A stretch of DNA of 64,000 bases, from positions 1 through 64,000 of the forward strand of contig JALHLV010000020.1 in assembly GCA_022844405.1 (NCBI GenBank), in the 5' to 3' direction. Shown here one piece after another: positions 34,416-44,404 of this stretch. The translations under genes and the position numbers were made by a program. The notes under the pieces were generated by a model. It was not told the DNA's origin. It saw only the letters and a list, made by a program, of their open reading frames with translations, and made no database searches. Every line of letters starts with the position of its first letter. The stretch's first letter is position 1. This DNA is from Sphingomonadales bacterium. Its GTDB lineage: Bacteria; Pseudomonadota; Alphaproteobacteria; SMXS01.

Positions 34416-34503
34416 GGACCACCTCGACGGAACAGCGCGCTAACGGTGGGCCGCGTGTCTGGTTCCTGACCGAGGCTGCATAAGCTTGGACTTCCGCGCG
34501 TTC

Positions 34504-35196
34504 CTAGTCGCCGTAAACCTCATGACGGCGGTAGACGAAGTCGTCCTTGCCCTGAAGCGACTGCATCTCGCGCGGCACCGCCGAATAGTTCTGCGACGAG
34601 GGCGGCTCCATGCGCTGCCAGTCGGTCGTGCCGGTACGGCGGGCGATCTTCCACACGCCGTTGCGCTTCTCCATGCGGTCCATGTAGCGTCCGCCCACCC
34701 ACATATCCATCTCGGTGTCCCAGGCATTGGGGGCAGCTTTCGGATCGCCCTTGGCGCGCATGCGTTCATAGGCGGTGAAATAGGCCTCGGTGTAGGCGAC
34801 GGTGCCGCCCGGCTGCACCTCGATGAAGATGTTGCCGAGCTGGTGATGGGCTCTGGTCATGGTGGCCAACACCTGCATGGCGTGGCCGACGAAGTCGCCC
34901 GGCTGACCGTCCGCGCCTTTCGCGCTCGGGTCGGAGCTCGGTCCCTTGAAGCCGTGGTTGTGTTGGGAGTCGGGATGAAACACGCTGCGCAGCAACTCTT
35001 CGTCCAGCCGGTCGAGCGCCCGGCAGTAGGTCATCATCACTTCGGCGATGGCCTGCTTGTCGAGCAGCTCCTGCACCGCCTGCGGGCTGGGCGCGGCCGG
35101 CGCGTCGGCGCGGGCCGGAGCCGCGGCCAGGGTGAAGATCGCCAGCGCGATCGCCAGCGCGGCCAGATGCGGCCGCCTCGTCGAAACTGATGCCAT
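34504..35196 (-). CDS. Secreted SnoaL/NTF2-like protein
   Basis: The 230-aa protein has a signal peptide (about 1-30, AALAIALAIFTLAAAPARADA). It then carries a SnoaL-like cone fold (LLDKQAIAEVMMTYCRALDRLDEELLRSVF; MWVGGRYMDRMEKRNGVWKIARRTG). Such proteins act as small dehydratases, isomerases or oxygenase beta subunits, but the secretion signal is unusual among the NTF2-like proteins of this window. The ATG at 35196 follows GGGGA. Confidence 0.85.
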   Translation of the reverse strand: MASVSTRRPHLAALAIALAIFTLAAAPARADAPAAPSPQAVQELLDKQAIAEVMMTYCRALDRLDEELLRSVFHPDSQHNHGFKGPSSDPSAKGADGQPGDFVGHAMQVLATMTRAHHQLGNIFIEVQPGGTVAYTEAYFTAYERMRAKGDPKAAPNAWDTEMDMWVGGRYMDRMEKRNGVWKIARRTGTTDWQRMEPPSSQNYSAVPREMQSLQGKDDFVYRRHEVYGD

Positions 35197-35308
35197 CCCG
35201 GTGGTCCCCGTTGTGCTGTTTCCCTGCGCAACAGTGACGCAAGCGGACGGGCAGGGCCAGCGCATCCGCGCCGTTGACACCGGCCGCGGGCGGGCGTCAC
35301 ATCGGGCC

Positions 35309-35485
35309 ATGACCAAGGTCGTCAATCTCAGGCTGGCCCGCAAGGCCAAGAGCCGAAGCGAGGCGGCGGCGAAAGCGGCCGCCAACCGCGCGCTGCACGG
35401 CCGCACCAGGGCGCAGAAGCAGGCGGAAAAGGCCGAGCGGGAAACGCTCGCCCGGATGCTCGACGGAATCAGGCGCGACGACTGA
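35309..35485 (+). CDS. DUF4169 family small protein
   Basis: The 58-aa, strongly basic protein starts MTKVVNLRLARKAKSR and ends with DGIRRDD, the pattern of DUF4169, small proteins nearly confined to alphaproteobacteria. Role unknown. Its presence supports the taxonomic placing. Confidence 0.8.
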   Translation: MTKVVNLRLARKAKSRSEAAAKAAANRALHGRTRAQKQAEKAERETLARMLDGIRRDD

Positions 35486-35504
35486 GCGGCAGCCAAATCT
35501 TCAA

Positions 35505-37832
35505 TTGGACGAACCGGTTGCTTCCGGTAAAACCATTGCGCGGGCTGGCGGTGGGGCCGGACGCTCGGGGGCCGCGCGCTTGCGAATTCGGACGGCTATT
35601 CTGGGAGCTCTGGCGCTTGTGGCGGCGGCCGTCGCCGGCTGCGGCGAGGAGCGGCCCGCCATCGAGAAGGTCGAGGACGCCAGGCATGCCCGCGTCGGGG
35701 TGATGACCGGCTCGACCGGCGAGGTCTACGCCAAGCAGGCGTTCCCCGAAGCCGACATCAAGAGCTTCGACGACATCATGGACGCCGTCGCCGCGGTCAA
35801 GTCCGGCCAGATCGACGGCATCGTCACCGCCCTGTCGACGGCGATCCAGGTGACCAAGACCAACGCCGAGTTCCGCTACCTGGAGGAACGCCTCACCAAC
35901 GAGAACACCGCCATCGCCGTCCGCAAGGACCAGACCGCGCTGCTCGAGGACGTCAACCGGATCATCTCGGACCTGCGCAACGAGGGCGTCTTCGAGGACA
36001 TGAAGCGCCGCTGGTTCAAGGACGACCTCAGTCCCTATGACGAGCCCGACATCAAGCTGCCGGAGACAGGCGAGCCATTACGCATCGGCGTCGCCGCCAC
36101 CCGCGAGCCGTTCAGCTTCATCGACAAGGACGGCAGGGTCACCGGCCACGACGGCGAGCTGGCGCGGCTGATCGCGCACCGGCTGAACCGGCCCATCGAG
36201 TTCCACGACATGAAGTTCATGGCGCTGATCCCGTCGCTGGCGTCGGGCAAGATCGACATGATCGTCACCGGCATGACGGCGACCGACGAGCGGCGCAAGT
36301 CGGTCAATTTCACCCAGTCCTACTTCGCCAACGCACAAGTGCTGCTGACCCGCAAGCCGGATGGCGCCGCTTCCGGCCCGGTCGCGGGCGGCGGGCTGGA
36401 ATTGCGCTCGCTGGACGATCTCGCCGACAAGCGCCTGGGCGTGATGATGGGCACGGTCTATGACGGCTACGCGCTGGAGAAGTGGCCCAAGGCTGACATC
36501 CAGCACTACCAGTCGTTTCCCGACGTGGTGCTGGCGCTCAACACCGGGAAAGTCGATGCGATCCTCTACGATGCCGAGCCGCTGCGCGAGATCCTGCGCG
36601 AGCGGCCGGACCTCACCCGGTTCGGGCCGCCGCTGTTCACCCTGCCCATGGGCGTAGGGTTCAGGAAGGGCAATCCGCTGCGCGGCGATTTCGACGCCTT
36701 CCTGACCGAAATCCGCAGCAACGGCGTCTATGACGACATGACGGTGCGCTGGATCGACCACCGCGAATGGGCCATGCCCGAGATCGGGGCGGCCAGCCCC
36801 AAGGGCAAGATCGTCCTCGGCACCACCGGCGGCAGCATGCCGTTCTCGGGCGTGCAGGACGGCGAGATGATCGGCTTCGACGTCGAGCTGGCGCGGCGCT
36901 TCGCGGCGTATGCGGGCAAGGAGCTGGAGATCGCCGACATGGAGTTCGGCGCCCTGATCGCCGCCGTCGCCGCCGGCAAGGTCGACATGATCGCGGCGTC
37001 CATCTACATCACCGACGAGCGCAAGCAGCAGATCGACTTCTCCAATCCCTACTTCGCCATGGAAAGCTGGGCCGCCGTGCGCAAGGCGGACGTGGCCGGC
37101 GCCGCCGCCGCCGGCGCCGAGCCGGAGCGGTCGTTCTTCCAGCGAACCGCCGACAGCTTCCACAGCAATATCATCCACGAGAAGCGCTACCTGCTGCTGT
37201 GGGACGGCCTGAAGGTCACGGTGCTGATCTCGATCCTCGCCACCCTGTTCGGCACCGTGCTGGGCGGGGTGATCTGCTTCATGCGGATGTCGCGCAGCGC
37301 GCTGCTGTCGGTGCAGGCGAAGATCTACATCTCGCTGCTGCGCGGCATTCCCGTGCTGGTGCTGCTGATGCTGATCTTCTACGTCGTGTTCGCCTCGGTG
37401 AACATCAACCCGATCATCGTCGCGGTGATCGCCTTCGGCATGAACTTCGCCGCCTACGGGGCCGAAATCTACCGCAGCGGCATCGAGAGCGTCGACAGGG
37501 GCCAGTCCGAAGCCGGCGTCGCCATGGGTTTCACCAAGGTGCAGGCGTTCACCTACATCGTGCTGCCGCAAACCGTCCGGCGCATCCTGCCGGTCTACAA
37601 GGGCGAGGTCATCTCCATGGTGAAGATGACCTCCATCGTCGGCTACATCGCGGTGCAGGACCTGACCAAGGCCAGCGACATCATCCGCAGCCGGACCTTC
37701 GACGCGTTCTTCCCGCTGATTATGGTGGCGATCCTGTACTTCCTGATCTCGTGGACGCTGATCCAGTCGCTGGGCTATCTGGAGCGCAAGACCGACCCCA
37801 AATACACGCGCCGGAAGGCAGGTGCCGCATGA
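35505..37832 (+). CDS. Amino-acid ABC transporter: fused substrate-binding lobes and permease
   Basis: The 775-aa protein combines binding and membrane parts of a polar amino-acid importer. A lipoprotein-type signal (about 28-46, lipobox VAGC, Cys46) is followed by SBP_bac_3 segments. The order is a second-lobe-like piece (about 60-170), a complete two-lobe domain (about 190-415) and a first-lobe-like piece (about 430-525). The HisM/GlnP-type permease (about 550-775, EAA loop [14 protein letters not shown]) is at the C-terminus. Fused binding-permease proteins are known (GlnP), but this lobe arrangement is unusual. The start is TTG at 35505, or TTG at 35580, which gives a more standard lipoprotein signal. 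It overlaps the ATPase gene by 4 nt. Confidence 0.88.
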   Translation: MDEPVASGKTIARAGGGAGRSGAARLRIRTAILGALALVAAAVAGCGEERPAIEKVEDARHARVGVMTGSTGEVYAKQAFPEADIKSFDDIMDAVAAVKSGQIDGIVTALSTAIQVTKTNAEFRYLEERLTNENTAIAVRKDQTALLEDVNRIISDLRNEGVFEDMKRRWFKDDLSPYDEPDIKLPETGEPLRIGVAATREPFSFIDKDGRVTGHDGELARLIAHRLNRPIEFHDMKFMALIPSLASGKIDMIVTGMTATDERRKSVNFTQSYFANAQVLLTRKPDGAASGPVAGGGLELRSLDDLADKRLGVMMGTVYDGYALEKWPKADIQHYQSFPDVVLALNTGKVDAILYDAEPLREILRERPDLTRFGPPLFTLPMGVGFRKGNPLRGDFDAFLTEIRSNGVYDDMTVRWIDHREWAMPEIGAASPKGKIVLGTTGGSMPFSGVQDGEMIGFDVELARRFAAYAGKELEIADMEFGALIAAVAAGKVDMIAASIYITDERKQQIDFSNPYFAMESWAAVRKADVAGAAAAGAEPERSFFQRTADSFHSNIIHEKRYLLLWDGLKVTVLISILATLFGTVLGGVICFMRMSRSALLSVQAKIYISLLRGIPVLVLLMLIFYVVFASVNINPIIVAVIAFGMNFAAYGAEIYRSGIESVDRGQSEAGVAMGFTKVQAFTYIVLPQTVRRILPVYKGEVISMVKMTSIVGYIAVQDLTKASDIIRSRTFDAFFPLIMVAILYFLISWTLIQSLGYLERKTDPKYTRRKAGAA

Positions 37833-38920
37833 TCCGGGTCGAGCACCTGTCGAAGCGTTTCGGCGACCTGGTCGTCCTCGCCGACATCAATGTCGAAATT
37901 GCCAGGGGCGAGGTGGTGTCGATCATCGGGCCGTCCGGCACCGGCAAGAGCACCTTCCTGCGCTGCCTCAACCTGCTGGACCAGCCCAGCGGCGGCGCCA
38001 TCTGGATCGACGACGAGGATATTCTCGCCCCCAAGGCCAATGTGGCCGGGGTTCGCCAGAAGATGAACATGGTGTTCCAGCAGTTCAACCTGTTCGCCCA
38101 TCTGTCGGTGCTCGACAACCTCACTCTGGCGCCGGTCAAGCTGAAGCGGGAGAACAAGGCGGCGGCCGAGGCGCGCGCCATGGACCTGCTGCGCCTGGTG
38201 GGCCTGGGCGAGAAGGCCTACGCCTTCCCGGACGAGCTGTCCGGCGGACAGAAGCAGCGCGTCGCCATCGCCCGGTGCCTTGCCATGCAGCCGGAGGTGA
38301 TCCTGTTCGACGAGCCCACCTCGGCGCTCGACCCCACCATGGTCTCCGAGGTGCTGTCGGTGATCCGGCGGCTCGCCAAGGAGGGCATGACCATGGTGAT
38401 CGTCACCCACGAAATGGACTTCGCCCGCGACGTGTCGAACCGCGTGTTCTACATGGACGAGGGGCTGATCTACGAACAGGGGCCGCCGTCGCAGATATTC
38501 GACAATCCGCAGCGCGAGAAGACCTCGGCGTTCATCAACCGGGTGCGCAGCTACCGGGCGCACATCGCCTCGCCGGACTTCGACCTCTATGCCCTCAACG
38601 CCGAGATCGAGGCGTTCTGCGAGAAGCACATCGTGCCCCGCGAGGCGCGCCGCAACCTGATGCTGCTGGTCGAGGAAGTGCTGCAACTCCACAAGCCATG
38701 GCTGGCGGGCGGCGCGCTCGACCTGACGGTCTCCTATTCGGAGAAGAACGGCGAGCTGGAGCTGGACTGCGAGTGCAGCGGCGACGCCGGCAACCAGCTG
38801 CAGCCCGACGAGGGAGAGGACGGCCTGGAGGCCATGATCATCAACGCGCTGTGCGAGCGGATCGACTACCGGCTATTGCACGGCCGGAGCCGCCTGGAGT
38901 TTCTGATCAAGAAGGACTGA
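37829..38920 (+). CDS. Amino-acid ABC transporter ATPase with extra C-terminal domain
   Basis: The 363-aa protein starts with a GlnQ/HisP-type ATPase (about 1-245): Walker A GPSGTGKS, signature LSGGQKQR, Walker B VILFDEP and H-loop VTHEMDF. A further 110 residues follow that are not part of GlnQ. This tail ([44 protein letters not shown]) looks like an RsbW-type histidine-kinase ATPase fold, at low confidence, and lacks a clear ATP-binding G box. ATGA overlap with the permease gene indicates a tight operon. Confidence 0.92.
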   Translation: MIRVEHLSKRFGDLVVLADINVEIARGEVVSIIGPSGTGKSTFLRCLNLLDQPSGGAIWIDDEDILAPKANVAGVRQKMNMVFQQFNLFAHLSVLDNLTLAPVKLKRENKAAAEARAMDLLRLVGLGEKAYAFPDELSGGQKQRVAIARCLAMQPEVILFDEPTSALDPTMVSEVLSVIRRLAKEGMTMVIVTHEMDFARDVSNRVFYMDEGLIYEQGPPSQIFDNPQREKTSAFINRVRSYRAHIASPDFDLYALNAEIEAFCEKHIVPREARRNLMLLVEEVLQLHKPWLAGGALDLTVSYSEKNGELELDCECSGDAGNQLQPDEGEDGLEAMIINALCERIDYRLLHGRSRLEFLIKKD

Positions 38921-38993
38921 TCAATCAGCCGAGGTCGATGGCGTGCCGCTCGCCTGGCGGATGCGCTCGACGAGGCGGTGACGCAGGTGCCGT

Positions 38994-39857
38994 TCAGCCC
39001 TTTTTCCAGCCCAGCACCGCGCGCACGGTGCCGCCCATCAGCCAGGCCTTCTCGTCGCCGCTCAGCTCGGGGTTGTCGCGGACGTAGTGCACCAGCTCGC
39101 CCCAGGTCTCGCCGGTCTGGTTGCCGCCATGATCGCTGGCCCACATAACGCGCCTCGCGCCGAAGGCGTCGATCGCCCGCCGCAGATAGGGGCGCAGGCC
39201 CAGGGACGGATAGTCGCGCATGCCGAACATTCCCTGCGCATGGCTCCATTTCAGCGCCACGTTGGGATGGACCGCCAGCTTCAGCACCTCGTCGAAATAG
39301 GCCACGTCCGGGCCGCTGTGCTGCTGGTCCGGCTTCGCCGCGTCGAGGAAGCTGACATTGGCCTCGATGGGCATGCCGCAATGGTCGACGATGAACTGGA
39401 GCCTGGGGAACCGCTCCAGGTAGCGCGGCATCAGCGCCATGTGCCCGGCGATGAACAGAAACACCGGCAGGCCGATCCGCTCGGCCAGCGCGAACACAGG
39501 GTCGTAGGCGCCGGACGCGAACGCCTCCAGCTCCACGGCGGTCAGCGCCGGCAGCATGCGGATGGCGCGGCAATGCGGTGCGTCCTTCGCCATCCGGACC
39601 AGGCTTTGCGCCTCCGGATCGAGCCGGTCGATGCGCAGCACATAGGCGAACCGGTCGGGATGCAGCCAGGCCGCCAGCTCGGCGGTCGGGCTGGTCACCC
39701 GGTAGGCGCCGTTCGGCAGGGTGTAACCGGGACCCCAGTTGTCGAGACCCCAGAACTCGTCGGCGAGAACCGCCGAGATGCCCAGCGCGTCCATGGCGGC
39801 GAGCGTTTTCTCGATGCCGCCCGGGCCGAAATGGATCTGCGAGTCGACGATCTCCAT
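38994..39857 (-). CDS. Amidohydrolase 2-family metal-dependent hydrolase
   Basis: The 287-aa TIM-barrel protein has the family landmarks DSQIHFG at the N-terminus, FIVDHCG in the middle and MWASDHGGN near the C-terminus. The first motif lacks the first His of the usual DxHxH. Members include aminocarboxymuconate-semialdehyde-type decarboxylases and lactone hydrolases. The ATG overlaps the stop of the preceding NTF2-like gene by 4 nt. It is the last gene of the Rieske 1 operon. Confidence 0.88.
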   Translation of the reverse strand: MEIVDSQIHFGPGGIEKTLAAMDALGISAVLADEFWGLDNWGPGYTLPNGAYRVTSPTAELAAWLHPDRFAYVLRIDRLDPEAQSLVRMAKDAPHCRAIRMLPALTAVELEAFASGAYDPVFALAERIGLPVFLFIAGHMALMPRYLERFPRLQFIVDHCGMPIEANVSFLDAAKPDQQHSGPDVAYFDEVLKLAVHPNVALKWSHAQGMFGMRDYPSLGLRPYLRRAIDAFGARRVMWASDHGGNQTGETWGELVHYVRDNPELSGDEKAWLMGGTVRAVLGWKKG

Positions 39858-40417
39858 CAGCGTCCCATCAGCTTCGAGACGACGGCGAAGGACGGATCGC
39901 TGTCGTCCCACTTGCCCAGCGCCTGCGAGGGGCTGCGCGACAGGCCGCCATCGGTCCAGGGCAGGTCCTGGATCCAGTCGTAAAGGCCGGTGCGAAAGGC
40001 GATGCGCCAGCCTGGGCCGCGCTTCTCGAACCGGTCGATATAACGGCCGCCGACGATGGACACGTAACGCTCGCCGGGCCGGGCGTAATAGAGGCCGTTG
40101 GTGTTGAGGCCGGGAGGATAGTCCGCCGGCACCACGTGATAGCCGGTCAGATAGGTCTCCACGCGGGCCGTGTCGCCGTCCAGGTCGATCAGGATGTTGG
40201 AGACCATGTGATGACATGGCCCCAGCGGATCGACGATGGACCGCGCCGCCTTGACGAAATCCCGCCAGTCGCCGCCGATGTCGCCGAAGCCGTAGCGGGC
40301 GTCGTCGTGGAACACATGCTCCATCAGCTCCCAGCGCCGCCGGTCGAGGGCGTGGCAGTACAGGTAGATGACCCTTGTGATGTCCGATTCAGCCTCGAGG
40401 CGGGCGAGCGTGTCCAT
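39857..40417 (-). CDS. SnoaL/NTF2-like protein
   Basis: The 186-aa protein has the SnoaL-like fold (ITRVIYLYCHALDRRRWELM, GGRYIDRFEKRGPGWRIAFR) and no signal peptide. Members in such operons can be the small beta subunit of Rieske oxygenases or separate dehydratases or isomerases. It lies between the SDR (3-nt gap) and the amidohydrolase (4-nt overlap), so co-expression with the Rieske alpha subunit is near certain. Confidence 0.88.
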   Translation of the reverse strand: MDTLARLEAESDITRVIYLYCHALDRRRWELMEHVFHDDARYGFGDIGGDWRDFVKAARSIVDPLGPCHHMVSNILIDLDGDTARVETYLTGYHVVPADYPPGLNTNGLYYARPGERYVSIVGGRYIDRFEKRGPGWRIAFRTGLYDWIQDLPWTDGGLSRSPSQALGKWDDSDPSFAVVSKLMGR

Positions 40418-40420
40418 GGA

Positions 40421-41113
40421 TCACCACGGATGCTCGTCGCCGGTCCATTTCAGCCATTTGCCGTTGTCTGCCGGGGTCAGTCCGATGAGCAGCTTCTTGA
40501 CGTCGGCGGCGGCGTCGGGCGGGTCCAGGTCGGCGACCGGTCCGGCCATCTCGGTGCGGATCCAGCCCGGATGGACCAGGGTCACGGTCACGCCCTGGTC
40601 CTTCAGCTCCTGCGCCAGCCCGGTCATCAGCCGGTTCAGGCCGGCCTTGGCGCTGGCGTAGGAATAGCCGATCACATGGTCGTAGGCTGCCGCCGCGGTC
40701 TGGCTGGTCATGGTCGCGATCGTCTTGCGCCGGCTCGCCAGCACGTTGGGCAGGAACGCCTGGCAGACCCGGAACGGTCCCATGGCCATGATGTTGAACT
40801 CGTAGGCCCAGTTTTCGTAGTCCATGTTCTGGAATGTCTGGGTGTCGAGGCCGCCCCAGACGCCGGCGTTGTTGATCAGAATGTCGATGGGTTTGCCGGC
40901 CAGTTCGCGGGCGCAGGCCTTCACCGATGCGCCGTCGCCCACATCCATGCGGTGGACGGTGACCTTGCCGCCCGACGAGGCGGCCACCCTGTTCAGCGCA
41001 TTGGCCTTCTCCGGATTGCGGGTGGTGGCGTAGACGCGGTCGCCGGCCTCGCCGAACTGTTTCGCCAGCTCGTAGCCCAACCCGCGGGCGGCGCCCGTGA
41101 TCAGAACATCCAT
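40421..41113 (-). CDS. Short-chain dehydrogenase/reductase
   Basis: The 230-aa protein has the glycine motif TGAARGLGYEL, NNAGVWGG and the catalytic YSYASAKAGLNR (Tyr-x3-Lys with one insertion reading as YASAK). It may rearomatise or oxidise the product of the neighbouring Rieske enzyme. GGGAGAG lies just before the ATG. The gene is 30 nt downstream of the Rieske gene. Confidence 0.92.
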   Translation of the reverse strand: MDVLITGAARGLGYELAKQFGEAGDRVYATTRNPEKANALNRVAASSGGKVTVHRMDVGDGASVKACARELAGKPIDILINNAGVWGGLDTQTFQNMDYENWAYEFNIMAMGPFRVCQAFLPNVLASRRKTIATMTSQTAAAAYDHVIGYSYASAKAGLNRLMTGLAQELKDQGVTVTLVHPGWIRTEMAGPVADLDPPDAAADVKKLLIGLTPADNGKWLKWTGDEHPW

Positions 41114-41143
41114 GATCTCTCCCCTGGTTGTCGCGGGTCCGGT

Positions 41144-42526
41144 TCAGCGGCCCAGATATTTCTCGAGCGTCCGGTGCATGTGCCGGATGCGGATTTCCTG
41201 GTAGTTGGCCAGCGTCGCCCCGCGCTTGCCGCTGGTCATGGCGCCTTCCTGCGCGGCTTCCATGTTGCCCGTGTCCTGGTCGTAGATGTGGCCGATATAG
41301 GGGTCCATGCCGGGGACGGTCTCGTAGGAAACCTCGGACCTGATGCGTACTGGCGCGGCGGTCTCGAACGGTTCGCCGTTGCGCGGCTTGGGCTTCAGGA
41401 TGACCAGGTCGAACAGCGACTTGTCGTGCTGCATGCCCAGCGGCCGGAAGCGGTAGACGATGGGGAACGACACGCCCGAGAAGAATTGCTGGTTGGGGAA
41501 CACGAAATAGGCGATGGAATCGACGATCTCGCTGTCGCAGACGCCGGACAGGTCGGCGCCGCCCTGCGCGGCCACCATGTCGCGGTAATACTGAGCCATC
41601 ACCTTGCGCGCCGTGCCGCCTTCGGGCACCAGCAGCTTGCTGTCCACGTCCGACCGGTCGCCGATCAGGAAGCAGTCGAGAATCTCCTGCTCGGTGATCG
41701 GTTCCTTCAGGAACACGCCGGGCGAGCCGGCCACGTTGATCAGCCGGTTCACGTTGTCGCCGTAGAAGTCGTACTGGGTGTTGGCGTCGCCGCTCGCCCG
41801 CATCAGCTGGCTGTGCGTCTCCATGACGTGATAGGCCTCGAGAAACGCCTCCGAGGCGACCTTCCAGTTGCAGTTGAGCTCCTTCTGGACATGCATGGCC
41901 ACGTAGCGGTCTTCGAACACCGCGCTGGCGACGTGCTCCGGCAGCGGGTGCATGTACTCCCGCAGCGGCGGCGCGTCGGGGTCCAGGTTGACGAACACGA
42001 ACCCGCCCCACGTGTCGACGCGCACCTGTCCCAGACCGTAATCGGCCGGATCGACGTGCGGGAAGTCCCATTCGCACGGGAACGAGGCCAGCCTGCCCTC
42101 CAGGTCCCAGGTCCAGCCGTGATAGGGGCAGCGGATCTGGCTGCCGCTGCCCTCGCTGTTGGCCGGCTTCAGTTTGGTGCCACGATGGGTGCAGGCGTTG
42201 CGGAACGCCTTGATGGCGCCGCTTTCGGTGCGTTGCACGATCACCGAATACGGACCGAAATCATAGACGATGTAATCGCCCGGCTCCGGGATGTGTTCCT
42301 CGCGGCAGGCCCATTGCCATACCTTGGGCCACAGCAGCTTCAGTTCCTGCTGGAAGTAGTCGGGCGACGTGTAACGCTCGAACGGGATGTCGCCGTCGCC
42401 CAGGAAGGCGTATGATTCGGCCGTCAGGTAGTTCGGCGCGGTCCGGCTGTCCTGCCGGAGCAGGTCCTGCACGCTGATGCCAGGGCATCGCGCTTCGCCC
42501 GGTTTCAGGTCGGTCATTCGGTTCAT
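41144..42526 (-). CDS. Rieske ring-hydroxylating oxygenase alpha subunit (1)
   Basis: The 460-aa protein has a Rieske [2Fe-2S] site (Cys112-x-His114 and Cys133-x2-His136, in CTHRG and CPYHGW). It also has a mononuclear iron site with His233 and His238 in EAYHVMETH. It should hydroxylate an aromatic or related ring with help from an electron-transfer chain that is not encoded in the window. It is the first gene of a four-gene operon with SDR, SnoaL-like and amidohydrolase genes, is divergent from a TetR gene, and has an operator-like palindrome over its promoter. An ATG three codons on (42517) is an alternative start. Confidence 0.94.
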   Translation of the reverse strand: MNRMTDLKPGEARCPGISVQDLLRQDSRTAPNYLTAESYAFLGDGDIPFERYTSPDYFQQELKLLWPKVWQWACREEHIPEPGDYIVYDFGPYSVIVQRTESGAIKAFRNACTHRGTKLKPANSEGSGSQIRCPYHGWTWDLEGRLASFPCEWDFPHVDPADYGLGQVRVDTWGGFVFVNLDPDAPPLREYMHPLPEHVASAVFEDRYVAMHVQKELNCNWKVASEAFLEAYHVMETHSQLMRASGDANTQYDFYGDNVNRLINVAGSPGVFLKEPITEQEILDCFLIGDRSDVDSKLLVPEGGTARKVMAQYYRDMVAAQGGADLSGVCDSEIVDSIAYFVFPNQQFFSGVSFPIVYRFRPLGMQHDKSLFDLVILKPKPRNGEPFETAAPVRIRSEVSYETVPGMDPYIGHIYDQDTGNMEAAQEGAMTSGKRGATLANYQEIRIRHMHRTLEKYLGR

Positions 42527-42562
42527 GTCGCGTGGTCTCCGTTCCCCAAGACCCTGATTTTG

Positions 42563-42599
42563 TTGTTCAACACTCGTTTAATATAAGCTAGCTTGTCAA
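42563..42599 (-). promoter_or_regulatory. Promoter and putative TetR operator of the Rieske 1 operon
   Basis: On the minus strand TTGACA (42599-42594) is followed after 12 nt by TTAAACG-AGTGT-TGAACAA (42581-42563), an imperfect palindrome with 5-nt centre. The same arrangement occurs at 43478-43513 and 44604-44641. Confidence 0.6.
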
Positions 42600-42785
42600 T
42601 TGGGATTCTCACGCGCTTCCGTCCCGCCACCCATCGGCCGCGCGGCCGACACCATATCAGGCATGCCTTCGGTTGACATGGATTTGCCCAAGCATTCGCG
42701 AGGCGGTGTTCGAATCGTTGTTCATTTATGACAGGGAATCGGTGACAAGAATGGCCAGGCCAGCACATCCGGAGGAACCAGCCGC

Positions 42786-43433
42786 ATGCCCATAGTCGTC
42801 GATCACGACGAGCGCCGGCACTATATCGCCCGCGTCGTGGAACGCGTGATCGCCAAGCAGGGAATGGACGCCGTCACGATCAGGAACGTGGCGCGCGAGG
42901 CCGGCTTCCGATCGACGCTGATTTCCCACTACTTCAAGGACAAGAAGGACATGCTGACCTTCACCCTGGACTCGATCCGGGCGAGGGCGGCGATCCGTGT
43001 CGACAAGGAGTTCCTGGACAAGCACGATCTGACGGCCTGCCTCGAAACCCTGCTCGCCACCAACGAGGACGAACTGTCCGACTGGCAGGCCTGGTTTGGG
43101 TTCTGGGAAAAAGCCACGTTCGATCCCGAACTCGCCGCCGTGCGGCTCGGCGTGGTCGAAGCCACCCACAACACCATCAAGCACCTGCTGGAGCAGGCGC
43201 GCGATCAGGGCGAACTGCCCAAGTCACTCGACACGGAGTTCCATGCGCGGCGCCTGCAGATATTCATGAACGGTCTGGCCGCCCATGTCGTGATGAAGCC
43301 CAGCGACTGGCCCGCCGAGGTCCAGCGTGCGCTGGTGAAGGTCGAGATCGAATTCATGAAGAAGATGCCGAAGCCGCCGCCCGGCACACGGTTGCCCGAG
43401 TTCCACGTTCCGGCGTTCGCCTACACGCGGTGA
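42786..43433 (+). CDS. TetR-family transcriptional regulator (BetI-like)
   Basis: The 215-aa protein has an N-terminal TetR helix-turn-helix (about 15-65, IAKQGMDAVTIRNVAREAGF, then LISHYFKDKKDML) and an all-helical ligand domain with BetI-like features (WQAWFGFWEKA). It is divergent from the Rieske 1 operon and upstream of the SDR and TonB receptor, and is the obvious reader of the shared palindrome. A TTGTTCA half-site lies 61 bp upstream of its own start (42719), so autoregulation is possible. The ligand is unknown. Confidence 0.93.
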   Translation: MPIVVDHDERRHYIARVVERVIAKQGMDAVTIRNVAREAGFRSTLISHYFKDKKDMLTFTLDSIRARAAIRVDKEFLDKHDLTACLETLLATNEDELSDWQAWFGFWEKATFDPELAAVRLGVVEATHNTIKHLLEQARDQGELPKSLDTEFHARRLQIFMNGLAAHVVMKPSDWPAEVQRALVKVEIEFMKKMPKPPPGTRLPEFHVPAFAYTR

Positions 43434-43477
43434 TGGCGACGTCGGCGATGGAGCAGCACCGCCTTCACAAAATCCCG

Positions 43478-43513
43478 TTGACATCTCTCAGTGGTTATTC
43501 AACTGTCGAACAA
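43478..43513 (+). promoter_or_regulatory. Promoter and putative TetR operator of the SDR at 43646
   Basis: TTGACA (43478-43483) is followed after 11 nt by TTATTCA-ACTGT-CGAACAA (43495-43513), an imperfect palindrome of the same design as the other two sites. Confidence 0.6.
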
Positions 43514-43645
43514 CAAAAGAACAAACGGGGTATTTGCTAGACGGAGTCTGTCGAGACCGGGCCGGTACGCACGGCGCCCCGACCGCCACTTCCCACAGCC
43601 AATGAAGCGGTGCGAGCATCGCCCGCGAAATCACGGAGTATCGCC

Positions 43646-44395
43646 ATGCTACTCGAGAACAAGATCGCCATCGTCACCGGCGGCGGCAGCGGCATCGGCA
43701 AGTCGGCCGCCATCATCATGGCCCGCGAGGGCGCGACCATCGTCATCGGCAACCGCTCGGCCGAACAGGGCGAGGAGGCATGCCATACCATCGCCAAGGC
43801 CGGCGGCAGGGCGATTTTCCACCGCACCGACTGCGGCAAGCCCGAGGATTGCGAATCGCTGGTCGCCCGCGCCGAGAAGGAATTCGGCCGCCTGGACCTG
43901 GCGTTCAACAATGCCGGCAAGTTCCACGACGTGCTGGCGCCCGTGCACGAGATGCCGATCGAGGAGTTCTCCAACGGCATCGACCTGAACCTCAAGGGCG
44001 TCTTCTACTGCATGAAGTACGAGCTCGCGGCGATGCTGCGCGCGGGCGGCGGCGCCGTGGTGAACAACGCCTCGATCTTCGGGATCAAGGGCATGCCGAC
44101 GCTCAACTGGTACACCGCCGCCAAGCACGGCATCGTCGGCCTCACCCAGGCGGCGGCGCTGGAATATGCCGAGCGCAACATCCGTATCAACGCGGTCTGC
44201 CCGGGCATGACCAAGACGCCCGCGCTCGACATCTCGACCGGCGGCGATGATTCGCTGTTCGCCGGCGTGGTGCCGATGAAGCGCATCGCCCGGTCCGAGG
44301 AGATCGGCGAGGGCGTCGCGTGGCTGCTGTCGAGCCGGGCCAGCTACATGACCGGCGCCATGCTGAACCTTGACGGCGGCATGATCGCCGCCTGA
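43646..44395 (+). CDS. Short-chain dehydrogenase/reductase
   Basis: The 249-aa classical SDR has TGGGSGIG, NNAGKF, a serine in NNASIF, the catalytic pair in WYTAAKHG and the end MTGAMLNLDGG. It is of the FabG/BDH type used for many alcohol and ketone substrates. A TetR-type operator lies upstream. It is probably part of the same pathway as Rieske 1 and the TonB receptor. Confidence 0.94.
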   Translation: MLLENKIAIVTGGGSGIGKSAAIIMAREGATIVIGNRSAEQGEEACHTIAKAGGRAIFHRTDCGKPEDCESLVARAEKEFGRLDLAFNNAGKFHDVLAPVHEMPIEEFSNGIDLNLKGVFYCMKYELAAMLRAGGGAVVNNASIFGIKGMPTLNWYTAAKHGIVGLTQAAALEYAERNIRINAVCPGMTKTPALDISTGGDDSLFAGVVPMKRIARSEEIGEGVAWLLSSRASYMTGAMLNLDGGMIAA

Positions 44396-44404
44396 ACCCG
44401 GGCA

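Noticed and set aside
39578-42415. Plus-strand open frame of about 945 codons opposite the Rieske 1 operon
   Set aside because: It spans four well-supported minus-strand genes with conserved motifs; the long antisense frame follows from codon bias.
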